Origin: Betaproteobacteria bacterium
Lineage (GTDB): Bacteria > Pseudomonadota > Gammaproteobacteria > Burkholderiales > SG8-39
Assembly (NCBI GenBank): GCA_016713125.1
Contig: JADJPT010000007.1
Span: 93,908 to 157,907, forward strand
Direction: 5' to 3'
DNA length: 64,000 bases
A model generated the notes under the pieces. It did not search any database. It was given only the letters and a program-made list of their open reading frames with translations, and was not told where the DNA came from. Below, piece after piece: positions 19,946 through 27,093 of this stretch. The position numbers were made by a program, and so were the translations under genes. How positions within the stretch are numbered: the stretch's first letter is position 1; each line of letters opens with the position of its first letter.

Positions 19946-20047
19946 TCTACGTAGTCTCGGCGACGCGACTACGTATTGCTACTGAGCAAGCATTCGGCCG
20001 GCGTTGCGTCCAAAGGGGTGTGTACGGCGCGACCTGAATGGTTCAGG
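19946..20047 (+). promoter_or_regulatory. Paired TACGTA elements and conserved leader upstream of the first small exported-protein gene
   Basis: TCTACGTAGTCT (19946-19957) and GACTACGTATTG (19968-19979) hold TACGTA cores whose centres are 22 bp apart, two helical turns. After a fixed 9-nt gap comes CTGAGCAAG, then a block (GCGTCCAAA, GGGTGTGTACGG) and a hairpin CCTGAA-TGG-TTCAGG (20033-20047). The same elements in the same order and spacing recur before the paralogous gene at 21571. The palindromic core fits a dimeric LuxR/FixJ-class regulator; the FixJ-type regulator encoded at 22 kb is the obvious candidate, by inference. Confidence 0.7.
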
Positions 20048-20090
20048 CGGTCGCCGAACCGGAACAAGCAACCACAACTGGAGATACATC

Positions 20091-20369
20091 ATGAAACGCA
20101 CCGCCATCGCCGCCATCCTCGCCGTGTCCGCCACTTCGGTGTTCGCGCAGGCCACGCCGTCCTTCGACGACTTCGCAGACCAGTACACCCGCACCGCGGC
20201 CGTCGAGCAGAACTCGCTGGGCAATGCCGAGATCGCCGTCGCCCCCTCGTTTACCGACTACGTGGTCGCCCATCAGGGCGCCCAGGGCCTGGCCGGACGC
20301 TCGGCCACCGAAGCGCGCGCCGAGAGCGTGCAGCCGATCGCCACCGAGCCGACCTATCCCGCGTACTGA
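20091..20369 (+). CDS. Small exported protein, paralogue A
   Basis: 92 residues. Signal peptide at 1-20 (MKRTAIAAILAVSATSVFAQ, cleavage near AQA), leaving a mature protein of about 72 residues. It shares with the protein at 21571 an almost identical signal region, ATPSF after cleavage, a central NSLG, a P-S-F-x-D-Y/F motif and a C-terminal GLAGRSA-x-x-ARA-x-x-V. The family is unrecognised, perhaps distantly like DUF4148-type small periplasmic proteins. CTGGAGATACATC before the ATG supplies the ribosome-binding site. It carries the paired TACGTA promoter elements and ends with its own terminator, so it is a single-gene, regulated transcription unit. Confidence 0.8.
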   Translation: MKRTAIAAILAVSATSVFAQATPSFDDFADQYTRTAAVEQNSLGNAEIAVAPSFTDYVVAHQGAQGLAGRSATEARAESVQPIATEPTYPAY

Positions 20370-20440
20370 GCCGGCGTACCGAACTTCCCGGTAAGCGCAG
20401 GCCGTCGTCCTCCCCCGGCGTCCTGCTCTGAAGCGGCCCG

Positions 20441-20473
20441 CCCCCGAATCCGGGGGACGGCCCGTGTTTTTTT
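20441..20473 (+). terminator. Intrinsic terminator of paralogue A
   Basis: Stem CCCCCG / CGGGGG with loop AATC (20441-20456) is followed, after a short GC-rich stretch, by seven Ts (20467-20473). It lies between the convergent ends of the small-protein gene and the HELGH-protein gene, whose stop codon overlaps the T-run. Confidence 0.65.
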
Positions 20474-21341
20474 ATGGCGGGGAAACCGAAAGCGCCATGA
20501 TCTCGCGCACCACGGGCTGGGCCGCCACCGGGGTGTGCTCGCACCAGTCGGCCAGGTAGCCGCCGAAGTCGGCCGGCGCCGGGGCGCTGCTGGCGTTGAG
20601 GAAGGCCAGCGCCACCAGGCGCGCCGGCTCGCGCTCGAAGATCTTCAGCAGCTGCGCGGCCACCTGCTCGTTGCGCTGGCGCAGGTAGGGGTTGGCGCGC
20701 AGCGCGGGTTCGTTGGCGCGCAGCCAGGCCGCCAGGTCGGCGCCGTGCAGCGCGCTGCGGTGGGGTGCACGCATCAGCTGGTCGGCCAGTTCGCGCATGG
20801 CGTCGCGCTGCGAGGCCAGCAGGGGCAGGGCCGCCGCGCCGGACTGCCCGGACAGCCGGCGCAGGGTGTACAGGGCCACCATGTCGCACACCGCCTCCTC
20901 GAACCACTGGTAGCGCGCCAGCCCGGGCTCGCGCGCGTGGCGGCCGTAGTTGGTATAGATGTGGCCCAGCTCGTGGGCGAACTCGTAGACGTAGTCGGCC
21001 CAGATGCGGTCGCGCGCGCGCAGCAGCACCTGATGCGCGCCGCTGGCGTTGCGGCGGAACAGCACCATGGGCGAGGAGGCGCTGGGCGCCACGTGCAGGC
21101 GCAGCGGTGCGTGCGAAGGAAACAGCAGGGCCAGTTCGCCGGCCACCGCCTCGAGCACGGCACGGATCTCCTCGACGCGCGCCTCGCCCCAGTCGGCGTC
21201 GGCCACCGTGACCTCGACGCGCGGCGCGCCGCCGGCGGCCGCGGACCCCGCGCACAGGCACAGCAGCGCCGCGCAGAACCACTGCCTCAGCGCGGCGAGG
21301 CGCAGGGAGTACGCGGCGGGGAGGGGCGGGCGGACGAACAT
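20472..21341 (-). CDS. Exported HELGH metallopeptidase-like protein
   Basis: 289 residues from the ATG at 21341. A signal peptide (hydrophobic FCAALLCLCAG, cleavage near SAAAGG at 33-37) indicates export. The only catalytic motif visible is HELGH at 123-127 inside FAHELGHIYTNYGRHAREPG, followed by WFEEAVCDMVALYTL, which could supply the third zinc ligand (Glu in EEAVC), a gluzincin-like spacing. I recognise no named family. It may be a periplasmic zinc peptidase or an inactive relative. It lies between, and convergent with, the first small exported protein and divergent from the second, so paired TACGTA sites are 84 bp upstream of its start. Confidence 0.65.
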   Translation of the reverse strand: MFVRPPLPAAYSLRLAALRQWFCAALLCLCAGSAAAGGAPRVEVTVADADWGEARVEEIRAVLEAVAGELALLFPSHAPLRLHVAPSASSPMVLFRRNASGAHQVLLRARDRIWADYVYEFAHELGHIYTNYGRHAREPGLARYQWFEEAVCDMVALYTLRRLSGQSGAAALPLLASQRDAMRELADQLMRAPHRSALHGADLAAWLRANEPALRANPYLRQRNEQVAAQLLKIFEREPARLVALAFLNASSAPAPADFGGYLADWCEHTPVAAQPVVREIMALSVSPP

Positions 21342-21424
21342 TTCGTCCGCATTAGACCCCGCGTGCCGAAGCAGCGTCAATCGCGCGGCGATGACAGCGC
21401 CGGCCGGCCTGCGCGCGCCGGCCG

Positions 21425-21526
21425 CCTACGTAGTCAAGGCAGGCCGTCTAAGTAATCCCCCTGAGCAAGGTTGGGGCGCGGTTTGCGTCCAAACGGGTGT
21501 GTACGGTGCGGCTTGAAGGATTCAGG
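21425..21526 (+). promoter_or_regulatory. Paired TACGTA/TAAGTA elements and conserved leader upstream of paralogue B
   Basis: CCTACGTAGTCA (21425-21436) and GTCTAAGTAATC (21447-21458) have core centres exactly 22 bp apart. CTGAGCAAG again starts 9-10 nt after the second core, then TTGCGTCCAAACGGGTGTGTACGG, then a hairpin CTTGAA-GGA-TTCAGG (21512-21526) in which one C-G pair of the first copy is replaced by a U-G pair, so pairing is kept. This copy also lies between divergent genes and could act on the HELGH-protein gene. Confidence 0.7.
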
Positions 21527-21570
21527 CCGGCACCGAACCGAATCGCAAACCCAACCTCAGGAGCCACACC

Positions 21571-21852
21571 ATGAATCGCACCATCATCGCCGCCATCCTC
21601 GCCGTCTCCGCCACCTCGGTGTTCGCGCAGGCCACCCCCTCGTTCAACGACCATCAGGAGCAGATCCAGAGCATCGCCGTGGACGGGCACAACTCGCTGG
21701 GCGGTGTCGTCGTCGCGGTGAACCCCTCGTTCGCCGACTTCGCGCCGGTGACCGCGGCGGCCGCCGAAGGCCTGGCGGGCCGTTCGGCCAGCGACGCCCG
21801 CGCCGACGCGGTGGAAGTCAAGGCGCAGACCCTCTGGGTGCCGAACTACTAA
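21571..21852 (+). CDS. Small exported protein, paralogue B
   Basis: 93 residues. Signal peptide MNRTIIAAILAVSATSVFAQ with cleavage near AQA, mature length about 73. It is clearly a paralogue of the protein at 20091: same signal region, ATPSF start, HNSLGG, NPSFADF, GLAGRSASDARADAVEVK and a tyrosine at the C-terminus. The mature middle parts have diverged, so the duplication is not very recent, yet the upstream regulatory block is well kept. Function unknown; a periplasmic or secreted role is inferred from the signal peptide. A strong terminator follows and is shared with the convergent response-regulator gene. Confidence 0.8.
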   Translation: MNRTIIAAILAVSATSVFAQATPSFNDHQEQIQSIAVDGHNSLGGVVVAVNPSFADFAPVTAAAAEGLAGRSASDARADAVEVKAQTLWVPNY

Positions 21853-21902
21853 GCGCTTGCGCTACCGGGCGGCGACCCTCCCCCCGCCGCCCGCGTCGCA
21901 GC

Positions 21903-21937
21903 GGCCCTCCCCGGGCAACCGGGGAGGGCCGTGTTTC
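21903..21937. terminator. Bidirectional terminator with GCAA tetraloop
   Basis: A perfect 12-bp stem (GGCCCTCCCCGG / CCGGGGAGGGCC) capped by a GCAA tetraloop is followed on the plus strand by GTGTTTCTTT. It lies between the convergent paralogue B and response-regulator genes and can end both transcripts. Confidence 0.85.
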
Positions 21938-21949
21938 TTTGCGACGCCG

Positions 21950-22589
21950 CTAGGGCTTCATCAGCCCGCACAGGATGACCATGCGCACCAGCTCGGCGAG
22001 CGAGCGCGCCTGCATCTTCTCCATGACCTTGGCGCGATGCACTTCCACGGTGCGCGTGGACAGGTCCAGGCGCGTGGCCACCACCTTGTTCGGGCGGCCC
22101 TCGGCGATCAGCAGCATGACCTCGTGCTCGCGCGGCGTCAGCGTGGCGATGCGCGCCTCGACCTCGGCGCGCGCGTTCTCGCCGGCCGCGGTGGCTTCCG
22201 GCCCGGCGGGCGCGGCGGCCAGCAGCGCGCGGTTCACCGCGTCGAGCAGCACCTGGTCGTTGAAGGGCTTCTCGATGAAGTCGCTGGCGCCGGCCTTCAT
22301 GGCGCGCACCGCCATGGCGATGTCGCCGTGGCCGGTGATGACGATCACCGGCAGCCCGGTCCTGCGCGTCGCCAGTTCCTCCTGCAGCTCCAGCCCGCTC
22401 ATGCCGGGCATGCGCACGTCGGCGATCAGGCAGGCGTTGGGCCGCGGCGTCCATTCGGCCAGGAAGGCGCGCATCGGCGTGCGTGCGCGTGGCGATGCCC
22501 ACCGAGCGCAGCAGCATGGACAGCGAATCGCGGATCGCGGCTTCGTCATCGACGATATGGACCAAAGCTTCAGTGCTCGGCGAGTTCAT
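21950..22589 (-). CDS. FixJ-family response regulator (one frameshift)
   Basis: Reconstructed length about 213 residues. The receiver domain has the acidic pair in VHIVDDEAAIRD, the phosphoacceptor aspartate in CLIADVRMPGMSG, the switch threonine in VIVITGHGD and the lysine in FIEKPFND. The C-terminal LuxR-type helix-turn-helix is LTPREHEVMLLIAEGRPNK to STRTVEVHRAKVMEKM. The frame breaks near 22475 in a GCGCGC run. The start codon at 22589 overlaps the end of the kinase gene by 20 bp, so the two are translated as a coupled operon. It is the likely reader of the paired TACGTA elements nearby (inference). Confidence 0.85.
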
Positions 22590-24644
22590 GTTCGGGGGCG
22601 GCGGGCAGCCTGAGGTGGAAGGTGGCGCCGCGCGCATCCGAGCTCGCCCACAGGCGGCCGCCGTGCGCGTCGGCGATGGAACGGCTGAGGGCCAGGCCGA
22701 TGCCTATGCCGTCGGCCTTGGTAGTGAAGAAGGCGTCGAAGACCTTCTCCAGGCCCTCGGCGTCCAGCCCGGGGCCGGTGTCGCTGACCGTGATCTCCAC
22801 GCCGCCTTCGCCGTCGGCGCGCGTGCGTATGCGCACGCGGCGCTCCTCGCATTCCGCGCTGTTGATGGCTTCGACGGCGTTCCTCACCAGGTTCAGCAGC
22901 ACCTGCTGGATCTGTATCGAATCGGCCAGCACCTGCGGGGCCGGGGTCGGGCAGTCGGTTTCCAGCGCCACCTGGCTCTGGCGCGCTTCCGGTCCGGCCA
23001 GGCGCAGCACCTCGGCCACCAGGAAGGCGGTGTCGACCGCGCCGATCTGGCTTTCCTCGCCGCGCACGAAGCCGCGCATCTTGCGCACGATCTCGCCGGC
23101 GCGCTCGGCCTCGGCGGCCACGCGCTGCATGGCGCCCAGCGCTTCCTCCTCGCCCATCTTGCCGGCGCGCAGCATGCGCACGCAGGCCGAGGTGTAATTG
23201 GCGATCACCGTCAGCGGCTGGTTGATCTCGTGGGCGATCGCGCTGGCCATCTCGCCCATCGAGGACACGCGGCCGACGTGCGCCAGTTGCTGCAGGTGCT
23301 GGCGCGCCTGCTCCTCGGCGCGATGCCGGTCGGTCACGTCGCGGCCCACCGCGATCACCGATTCGGCGGTGCCCGCCGCGCAGGTGGTGGCGCGCGCCGA
23401 CCAGGCGATCCAGCGCCAGCCGGCCGGTGTCATCACGCGCATCTCGACGCCGCCCAGGAAGGGCGCGCGGCACACCGAGCACCAGGCCGCATCGGCGGCG
23501 GCGCGGTCGTCCTCGTGCACCTGCAGGATGGTGGCCGGCGCCGGCTCGTGCGCGCCGGCCTCATCGGGCTGCAGCCTGGCCAGCGGGCGGCCGAGGATCT
23601 CGCCGGGCTGCACGCCGAAGAACTGCATGAACGAGGGGCTGGCGAAGGTCACCAGGCCGTGCGCGTCGAAGCGCACCACCAGCTCGGTCTGGTTCTCGAC
23701 CAGCAGGCGGTACTGTTCTTCGCTGGCGCGCAGCGCGGCCTTGCTGGCGGTGAGCTGGCGCTGCCCGGCGGCGAACAGCAGGCCGGTGCCGCCCAGCACG
23801 CACAGGAACACGTACAGCGACATCAGGTGTTCGAGCACCAGGCGACCGGAGATCATCGCGCTGGAGAACGGCCCCTGTCCCTTGGCGGTGCAGGCGATGG
23901 CAATCAGGCCGCTGACCAGGAACACGCTGGCGGTTTCGCGCGGACCGAAGCGGATCGCCGCCCAGAACATCACCGGGAACAGCGCGTAGGGCAGCGACTC
24001 GACGGCGAGCATGGGGCGCACCAGCCCGCCGAACACGGCCAGGCACAGCAGCACGGCGACGCCGTACAGGGCCGCGGCCTCGAAGCGCTGGCGCACCGCG
24101 AGCGGCTCGCAGGCATTGCGCAGCCAGACCAGGGCGGTGGGCACCAGCAGCAGCATGCCGACCGCCCGCCCAGCGAGGAGACCTTGGCGGCGATCAACTG
24201 TTCGCCGCCCGGCCAGTGCCCGGTGTTCAGGTACACCGCCGCCATCGAGCGCAGCGCGCTGGCCAGCGGCGAAACGGTGCCGATCACCACCAGCAGCATC
24301 AGCGTGTCGCGCACCCGCTGCATGGTCAGGTCCAGGCGCAGCACGCGCACGATCAGCCACCACACCAGCAGCAGCTGGCCGACGGTCATCGCGGCGAAGG
24401 CGAAGGTGTGCGTCAGGCTGCGCTCGCCCACCAGTCCGCAGGCCAGCGCACCCAGCGCCACGCCCCAGGCCGCCATCGGCCCGTACACCAGCAGCGCGGC
24501 CAGGCCGATGCCGGAGGCGAACCAGACCACGGTGGCGTCGAGGCGGAAGGGCAGCAGATGGATGGCCGCCTCGCTGGCCGCGAAGTACATCGCGGCGGCG
24601 ATCAGCACGACCGGCAGGGGCCCGGGCGGGCGGCGCGTTTCCAT
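22570..24644 (-). CDS. MASE1/PAS sensor histidine kinase (one frameshift)
   Basis: Reconstructed length about 691 residues. The N-terminal ~300 residues hold about eight hydrophobic helices of MASE1 type (VVWFASGIGLAALLVYGPMA). A PAS domain follows (YRLLVENQTELVVRFDAHG to GEILGRPLARL) and then a second PAS-like stretch. The dimerisation box is IAHEINQPLTVIANY with the phospho-accepting histidine; the ATPase has the N box LLNLVRNAVEAINS, DTGPGL and GIGIGLALS. Such kinases pair with FixJ/TodT-like regulators and sense small molecules or redox state; the signal is unknown. The frame breaks near 24168, where one base seems missing. A TACGTA/TAAGTA pair lies 44 bp before its start. Confidence 0.85.
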
Positions 24645-24687
24645 GGGCGCAACCCTATCAGCTTCCGTGGCGCGCGGCACTGGTAAG

Positions 24688-24720
24688 ACTACGTAGCGCG
24701 GGCCGCCGGCTAAGTAGTCT
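24688..24720. promoter_or_regulatory. Paired TACGTA/TAAGTA elements between the kinase and Pgl-like genes
   Basis: ACTACGTAGCGC (24688-24699) and GGCTAAGTAGTC (24709-24720) have core centres 21 bp apart, against 22 bp at the two other sites. The element lies in the 103-bp divergent gap between the kinase (start 24644) and the Pgl-like gene (start 24748), so it could give autoregulation of the two-component system and control of the operon running rightward. The CTGAGCAAG block seen at the other two sites is absent. Confidence 0.6.
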
Positions 24721-24747
24721 CCGCGCCGCGTTTCGGTGGAGATACGG

Positions 24748-25449
24748 ATGTTCGCGCGGCGTCCGTCCGCCGAACATTCGGGCATGGACATCCGGCACGC
24801 TTCCGAGCAGTTCTCCACCCGTGTGGCACAGGCCCTGGCGGCCGGCCGCGCACGCGGCGGACGCGTGAGCGTGGCGCTGTCGCCCGGCGCGTTGAGTGCG
24901 GCGGTGATCGCCGCCCTGCCGCGCGACCCGGCCCTGTGGGCCAATGCGGCAGTGTTCCTCGCCGACACCCGGCTGGCCTGCGCGGCCTCCTGCCCGGCCG
25001 GACTGCGCGCGGCCCTGTGCGACCTGCCGCTGCGCGCGGCACAACTGCACTTCGATGTCGCCGACCAGTGCGATGCGCTGCGCGCCGCGCGCGCCTACGA
25101 GCAGGAACTGCGCGCCTGGTTCGGCCTGGGAACCGGCGACCTGCCGCGCTTCGACCTGGTGATCACGCGCCTGGCGCCCGACGGCCGCGTCGGCGGACTG
25201 CATGCCGGCGGTGAGGCGCTGGACGAGGTGTCGCGCCTGGCGGTGGCCGCGCGCGCCGGCGGCCGCAGCTACCTGACCCTGACCCCGCCGGTGCTGCAGG
25301 CCGCGCACAGCCTGCTGGTGCTGGAGGCCGAGCCCGCCGCTGCGCAGGATGCGCCGCAGACCGCATCACCGATCAGCGCCGCGGGTACGCCGCTGTCGCG
25401 GCTGCGCGCCGCGGGCGCGGCGCTGGAATTGATTGCAGAACCCGGCTGA
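24748..25449 (+). CDS. 6-phosphogluconolactonase-like protein with degenerate active site
   Basis: 233 residues from an ATG with a good ribosome-binding site (GGTGGAG, 24735-24741); a GTG at 24736 and an ATG at 24784 are alternatives. The layout follows Pgl/SugarP-isomerase proteins: RVSVALSPGALSAAVIAAL at the N-terminus, WANAAVFLADTRLA for the W-x-x-V/F-x-x-x-DE-R segment, and LPRFDLVITRLAPDGRVGGL for the family signature LPxFDLxLLGMGxDGHTASLF. The catalytic GMG and DGH are replaced by RLA and DGR, so lactonase activity is doubtful. It is upstream of the sigma factor gene by 41 bp and probably co-transcribed. A regulatory or sugar-binding role is possible but unproven. Confidence 0.6.
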   Translation: MFARRPSAEHSGMDIRHASEQFSTRVAQALAAGRARGGRVSVALSPGALSAAVIAALPRDPALWANAAVFLADTRLACAASCPAGLRAALCDLPLRAAQLHFDVADQCDALRAARAYEQELRAWFGLGTGDLPRFDLVITRLAPDGRVGGLHAGGEALDEVSRLAVAARAGGRSYLTLTPPVLQAAHSLLVLEAEPAAAQDAPQTASPISAAGTPLSRLRAAGAALELIAEPG

Positions 25450-25490
25450 GTCGACTGGATCAGCCGCAACAACAAGAGGAGCAGGACAAC

Positions 25491-26030
25491 ATGCTGCAGA
25501 CCGAAGAAATGGCCCAACACGCGCGCAAGCTCAAGGCCTACGCACTGCGCCGCGTCGCCGACGCTGCGCTGGCCGAGGACCTGGTGCAGGACACCTTCGT
25601 CGCCGCGCTCGGCGCCCAGCAGGGCCAGAGCGGCTTTCGCGGCGACAGCAGCACCTACACCTGGCTGACCGGCATCCTCAAGCGCAAGATCGCCGACCAT
25701 TACCGCAGCGGGCCGCAACGCACTTCCAGCCTCGAAGACCTGCACGGCGGCGACGCCGAGGACGGCGCCTCAGGGGCCGACGCGCTTGAAGCCACCGGCG
25801 CCGGTCCCGAACGCCTGCTCGAGAACAAGCGCCTGGTCGAGGCCGTGCAGAAGCGCCTGGACCGCATGCCGGCGCGCCCCGCGCGCGCCTTCCTGATGGC
25901 CGAAGTCGGCGGCCACGACGCCAGCGAGATCTCGGCCGAACTGGGCATCAGCGCCGGCAACCTGTGGGTGCTGCTGCACCGGACCCGCCGCCAGTTGCAG
26001 GAGGCCCTGACGCCGGCCCTGATGGCCTGA
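25491..26030 (+). CDS. ECF-type RNA polymerase sigma factor
   Basis: 179 residues, a normal ECF size. Region 2 is visible as YALRRVADAALAEDLVQDTFVAAL and the RGDSSTYTWLTGILKRKIADHYR helix that recognises the -10. Region 4 is RLDRMPARPARAFLMAEVGG with the helix-turn-helix DASEISAELGISAGNLWVLLHRTRRQLQ. A strong AAGAGGAGCAGG ribosome-binding site precedes the ATG. Burkholderiales ECF factors of this type often have a zinc-finger anti-sigma gene directly downstream; here queE follows instead, so its control is unclear. It sits in an apparent operon with the Pgl-like gene under the TACGTA pair. Confidence 0.9.
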   Translation: MLQTEEMAQHARKLKAYALRRVADAALAEDLVQDTFVAALGAQQGQSGFRGDSSTYTWLTGILKRKIADHYRSGPQRTSSLEDLHGGDAEDGASGADALEATGAGPERLLENKRLVEAVQKRLDRMPARPARAFLMAEVGGHDASEISAELGISAGNLWVLLHRTRRQLQEALTPALMA

Positions 26031-26082
26031 ACGCCGGAGGGTGCGCCGCAGGGCGGGGCGGCATGACACAATGCGCCCCGCG

Positions 26083-26718
26083 ATGAGTTACGCGGTCAAG
26101 GAAATCTTCTACACCCTGCAGGGCGAGGGCCGGAATGCCGGCCGGGCGGCGGTCTTCTGCCGCTTCGCCGGCTGCAACCTGTGGTCCGGGCGCGAGCAGG
26201 ATCGCGCCACGGCGGTGTGCCGCTTCTGCGACACCGATTTCGTCGGCACCGACGGCGAGGGCGGCGGCCGCTTCGACACCCCCGAGGCCCTGGCCGCCGA
26301 GGTGGCCGGGCATTGGCCGCAGGCGGGGCTCGCGCAGCGTTACGTGGTGTGCACCGGCGGCGAACCGCTGCTGCAGCTCGATGCGCCGCTGGTCGCCGCG
26401 CTGGCCGAGCAGGGCTTTCGCATCGCGGTGGAAACCAACGGCACGCAGCTCCCGCCCGCGGGCGATCTGTGGCTCACCGTCAGCCCCAAGGCCGGCGCAC
26501 CGCTGGCCCTGGCGCGCGGCAGCGAACTGAAGCTGGTCTACCCGCAGGCCGGTGCCGAGCCCGAGCGCTTTGCCGCGCTGCCCTTCGAGCACTTCTTCCT
26601 GCAGCCCATGGACGGGCCGGAGCGCGCCAGGAACACGCAGCTGGCCACCGAATACTGTCTCGCGCATCCGCAATGGCGGCTGTCGCTGCAGACCCACAAG
26701 ATCATCGGCATACGCTAG
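26083..26718 (+). CDS. queE: 7-carboxy-7-deazaguanine synthase QueE
   Basis: 211 residues. A radical-SAM enzyme that converts 6-carboxy-5,6,7,8-tetrahydropterin to 7-carboxy-7-deazaguanine in queuosine synthesis. Instead of the canonical CX3CX2C cluster motif it has CX14CX2C (C in FAGCNLW, then VCRFCDTDF), the variant known from the Burkholderia multivorans enzyme. Other hallmarks are the N-terminal [14 protein letters not shown], the [12 protein letters not shown]-adenosylmethionine motif and ETNGTQ. The C-terminal [11 protein letters not shown] is standard. I start at the ATG at 26083. queD begins 8 bp downstream. Confidence 0.95.
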   Translation: MSYAVKEIFYTLQGEGRNAGRAAVFCRFAGCNLWSGREQDRATAVCRFCDTDFVGTDGEGGGRFDTPEALAAEVAGHWPQAGLAQRYVVCTGGEPLLQLDAPLVAALAEQGFRIAVETNGTQLPPAGDLWLTVSPKAGAPLALARGSELKLVYPQAGAEPERFAALPFEHFFLQPMDGPERARNTQLATEYCLAHPQWRLSLQTHKIIGIR

Positions 26719-26726
26719 AGAGCGGC

Positions 26727-27092
26727 ATGGACATCTGGAAGAGCTTCACCCTCGAGTCGGCCCACCGACTGCCCAACGTGCCGGCCGGCCACAAATGCGC
26801 GCGCCTGCACGGCCACTCGTTCCGCGTCGACATCCACGTCTCGGGGGAGGTCGACCCGCAGATCGGCTGGGTGCAGGATTTCGCCGACATCAAGGCGGCC
26901 TTCGCGCCGCTGCACGCGCGCCTGGACCACAACTACCTGAACGAGGTGCCCGGGCTGGAGAACCCCACCAGCGAGAACCTCGCGCGCTGGATCTGGGAAC
27001 AGCTCAAGCCGGCCGTGCCGCTGCTGTCGAAAGTGGTGGTGCACGAGACCTGCACCTGCGGCGCGGTGTACAGCGGTCCCGGCAAAGGGTGA
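26727..27092 (+). CDS. queD: 6-carboxy-5,6,7,8-tetrahydropterin synthase QueD
   Basis: 121 residues, the usual length. It converts dihydroneopterin triphosphate to 6-carboxytetrahydropterin, the step before QueE. The zinc ligands are His13 (ESAHRLP) and His28 and His30 (LHGHSF); the catalytic cysteine is Cys24 in [16 protein letters not shown] and LDHNYLNEV are family motifs, and the catalytic glutamate region ends in [12 protein letters not shown]. It is directly downstream of queE, and its stop codon is one base before the GTG start of the next gene, so the three genes may be one transcript. Confidence 0.95.
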   Translation: MDIWKSFTLESAHRLPNVPAGHKCARLHGHSFRVDIHVSGEVDPQIGWVQDFADIKAAFAPLHARLDHNYLNEVPGLENPTSENLARWIWEQLKPAVPLLSKVVVHETCTCGAVYSGPGKG

Positions 27093-27093
27093 T

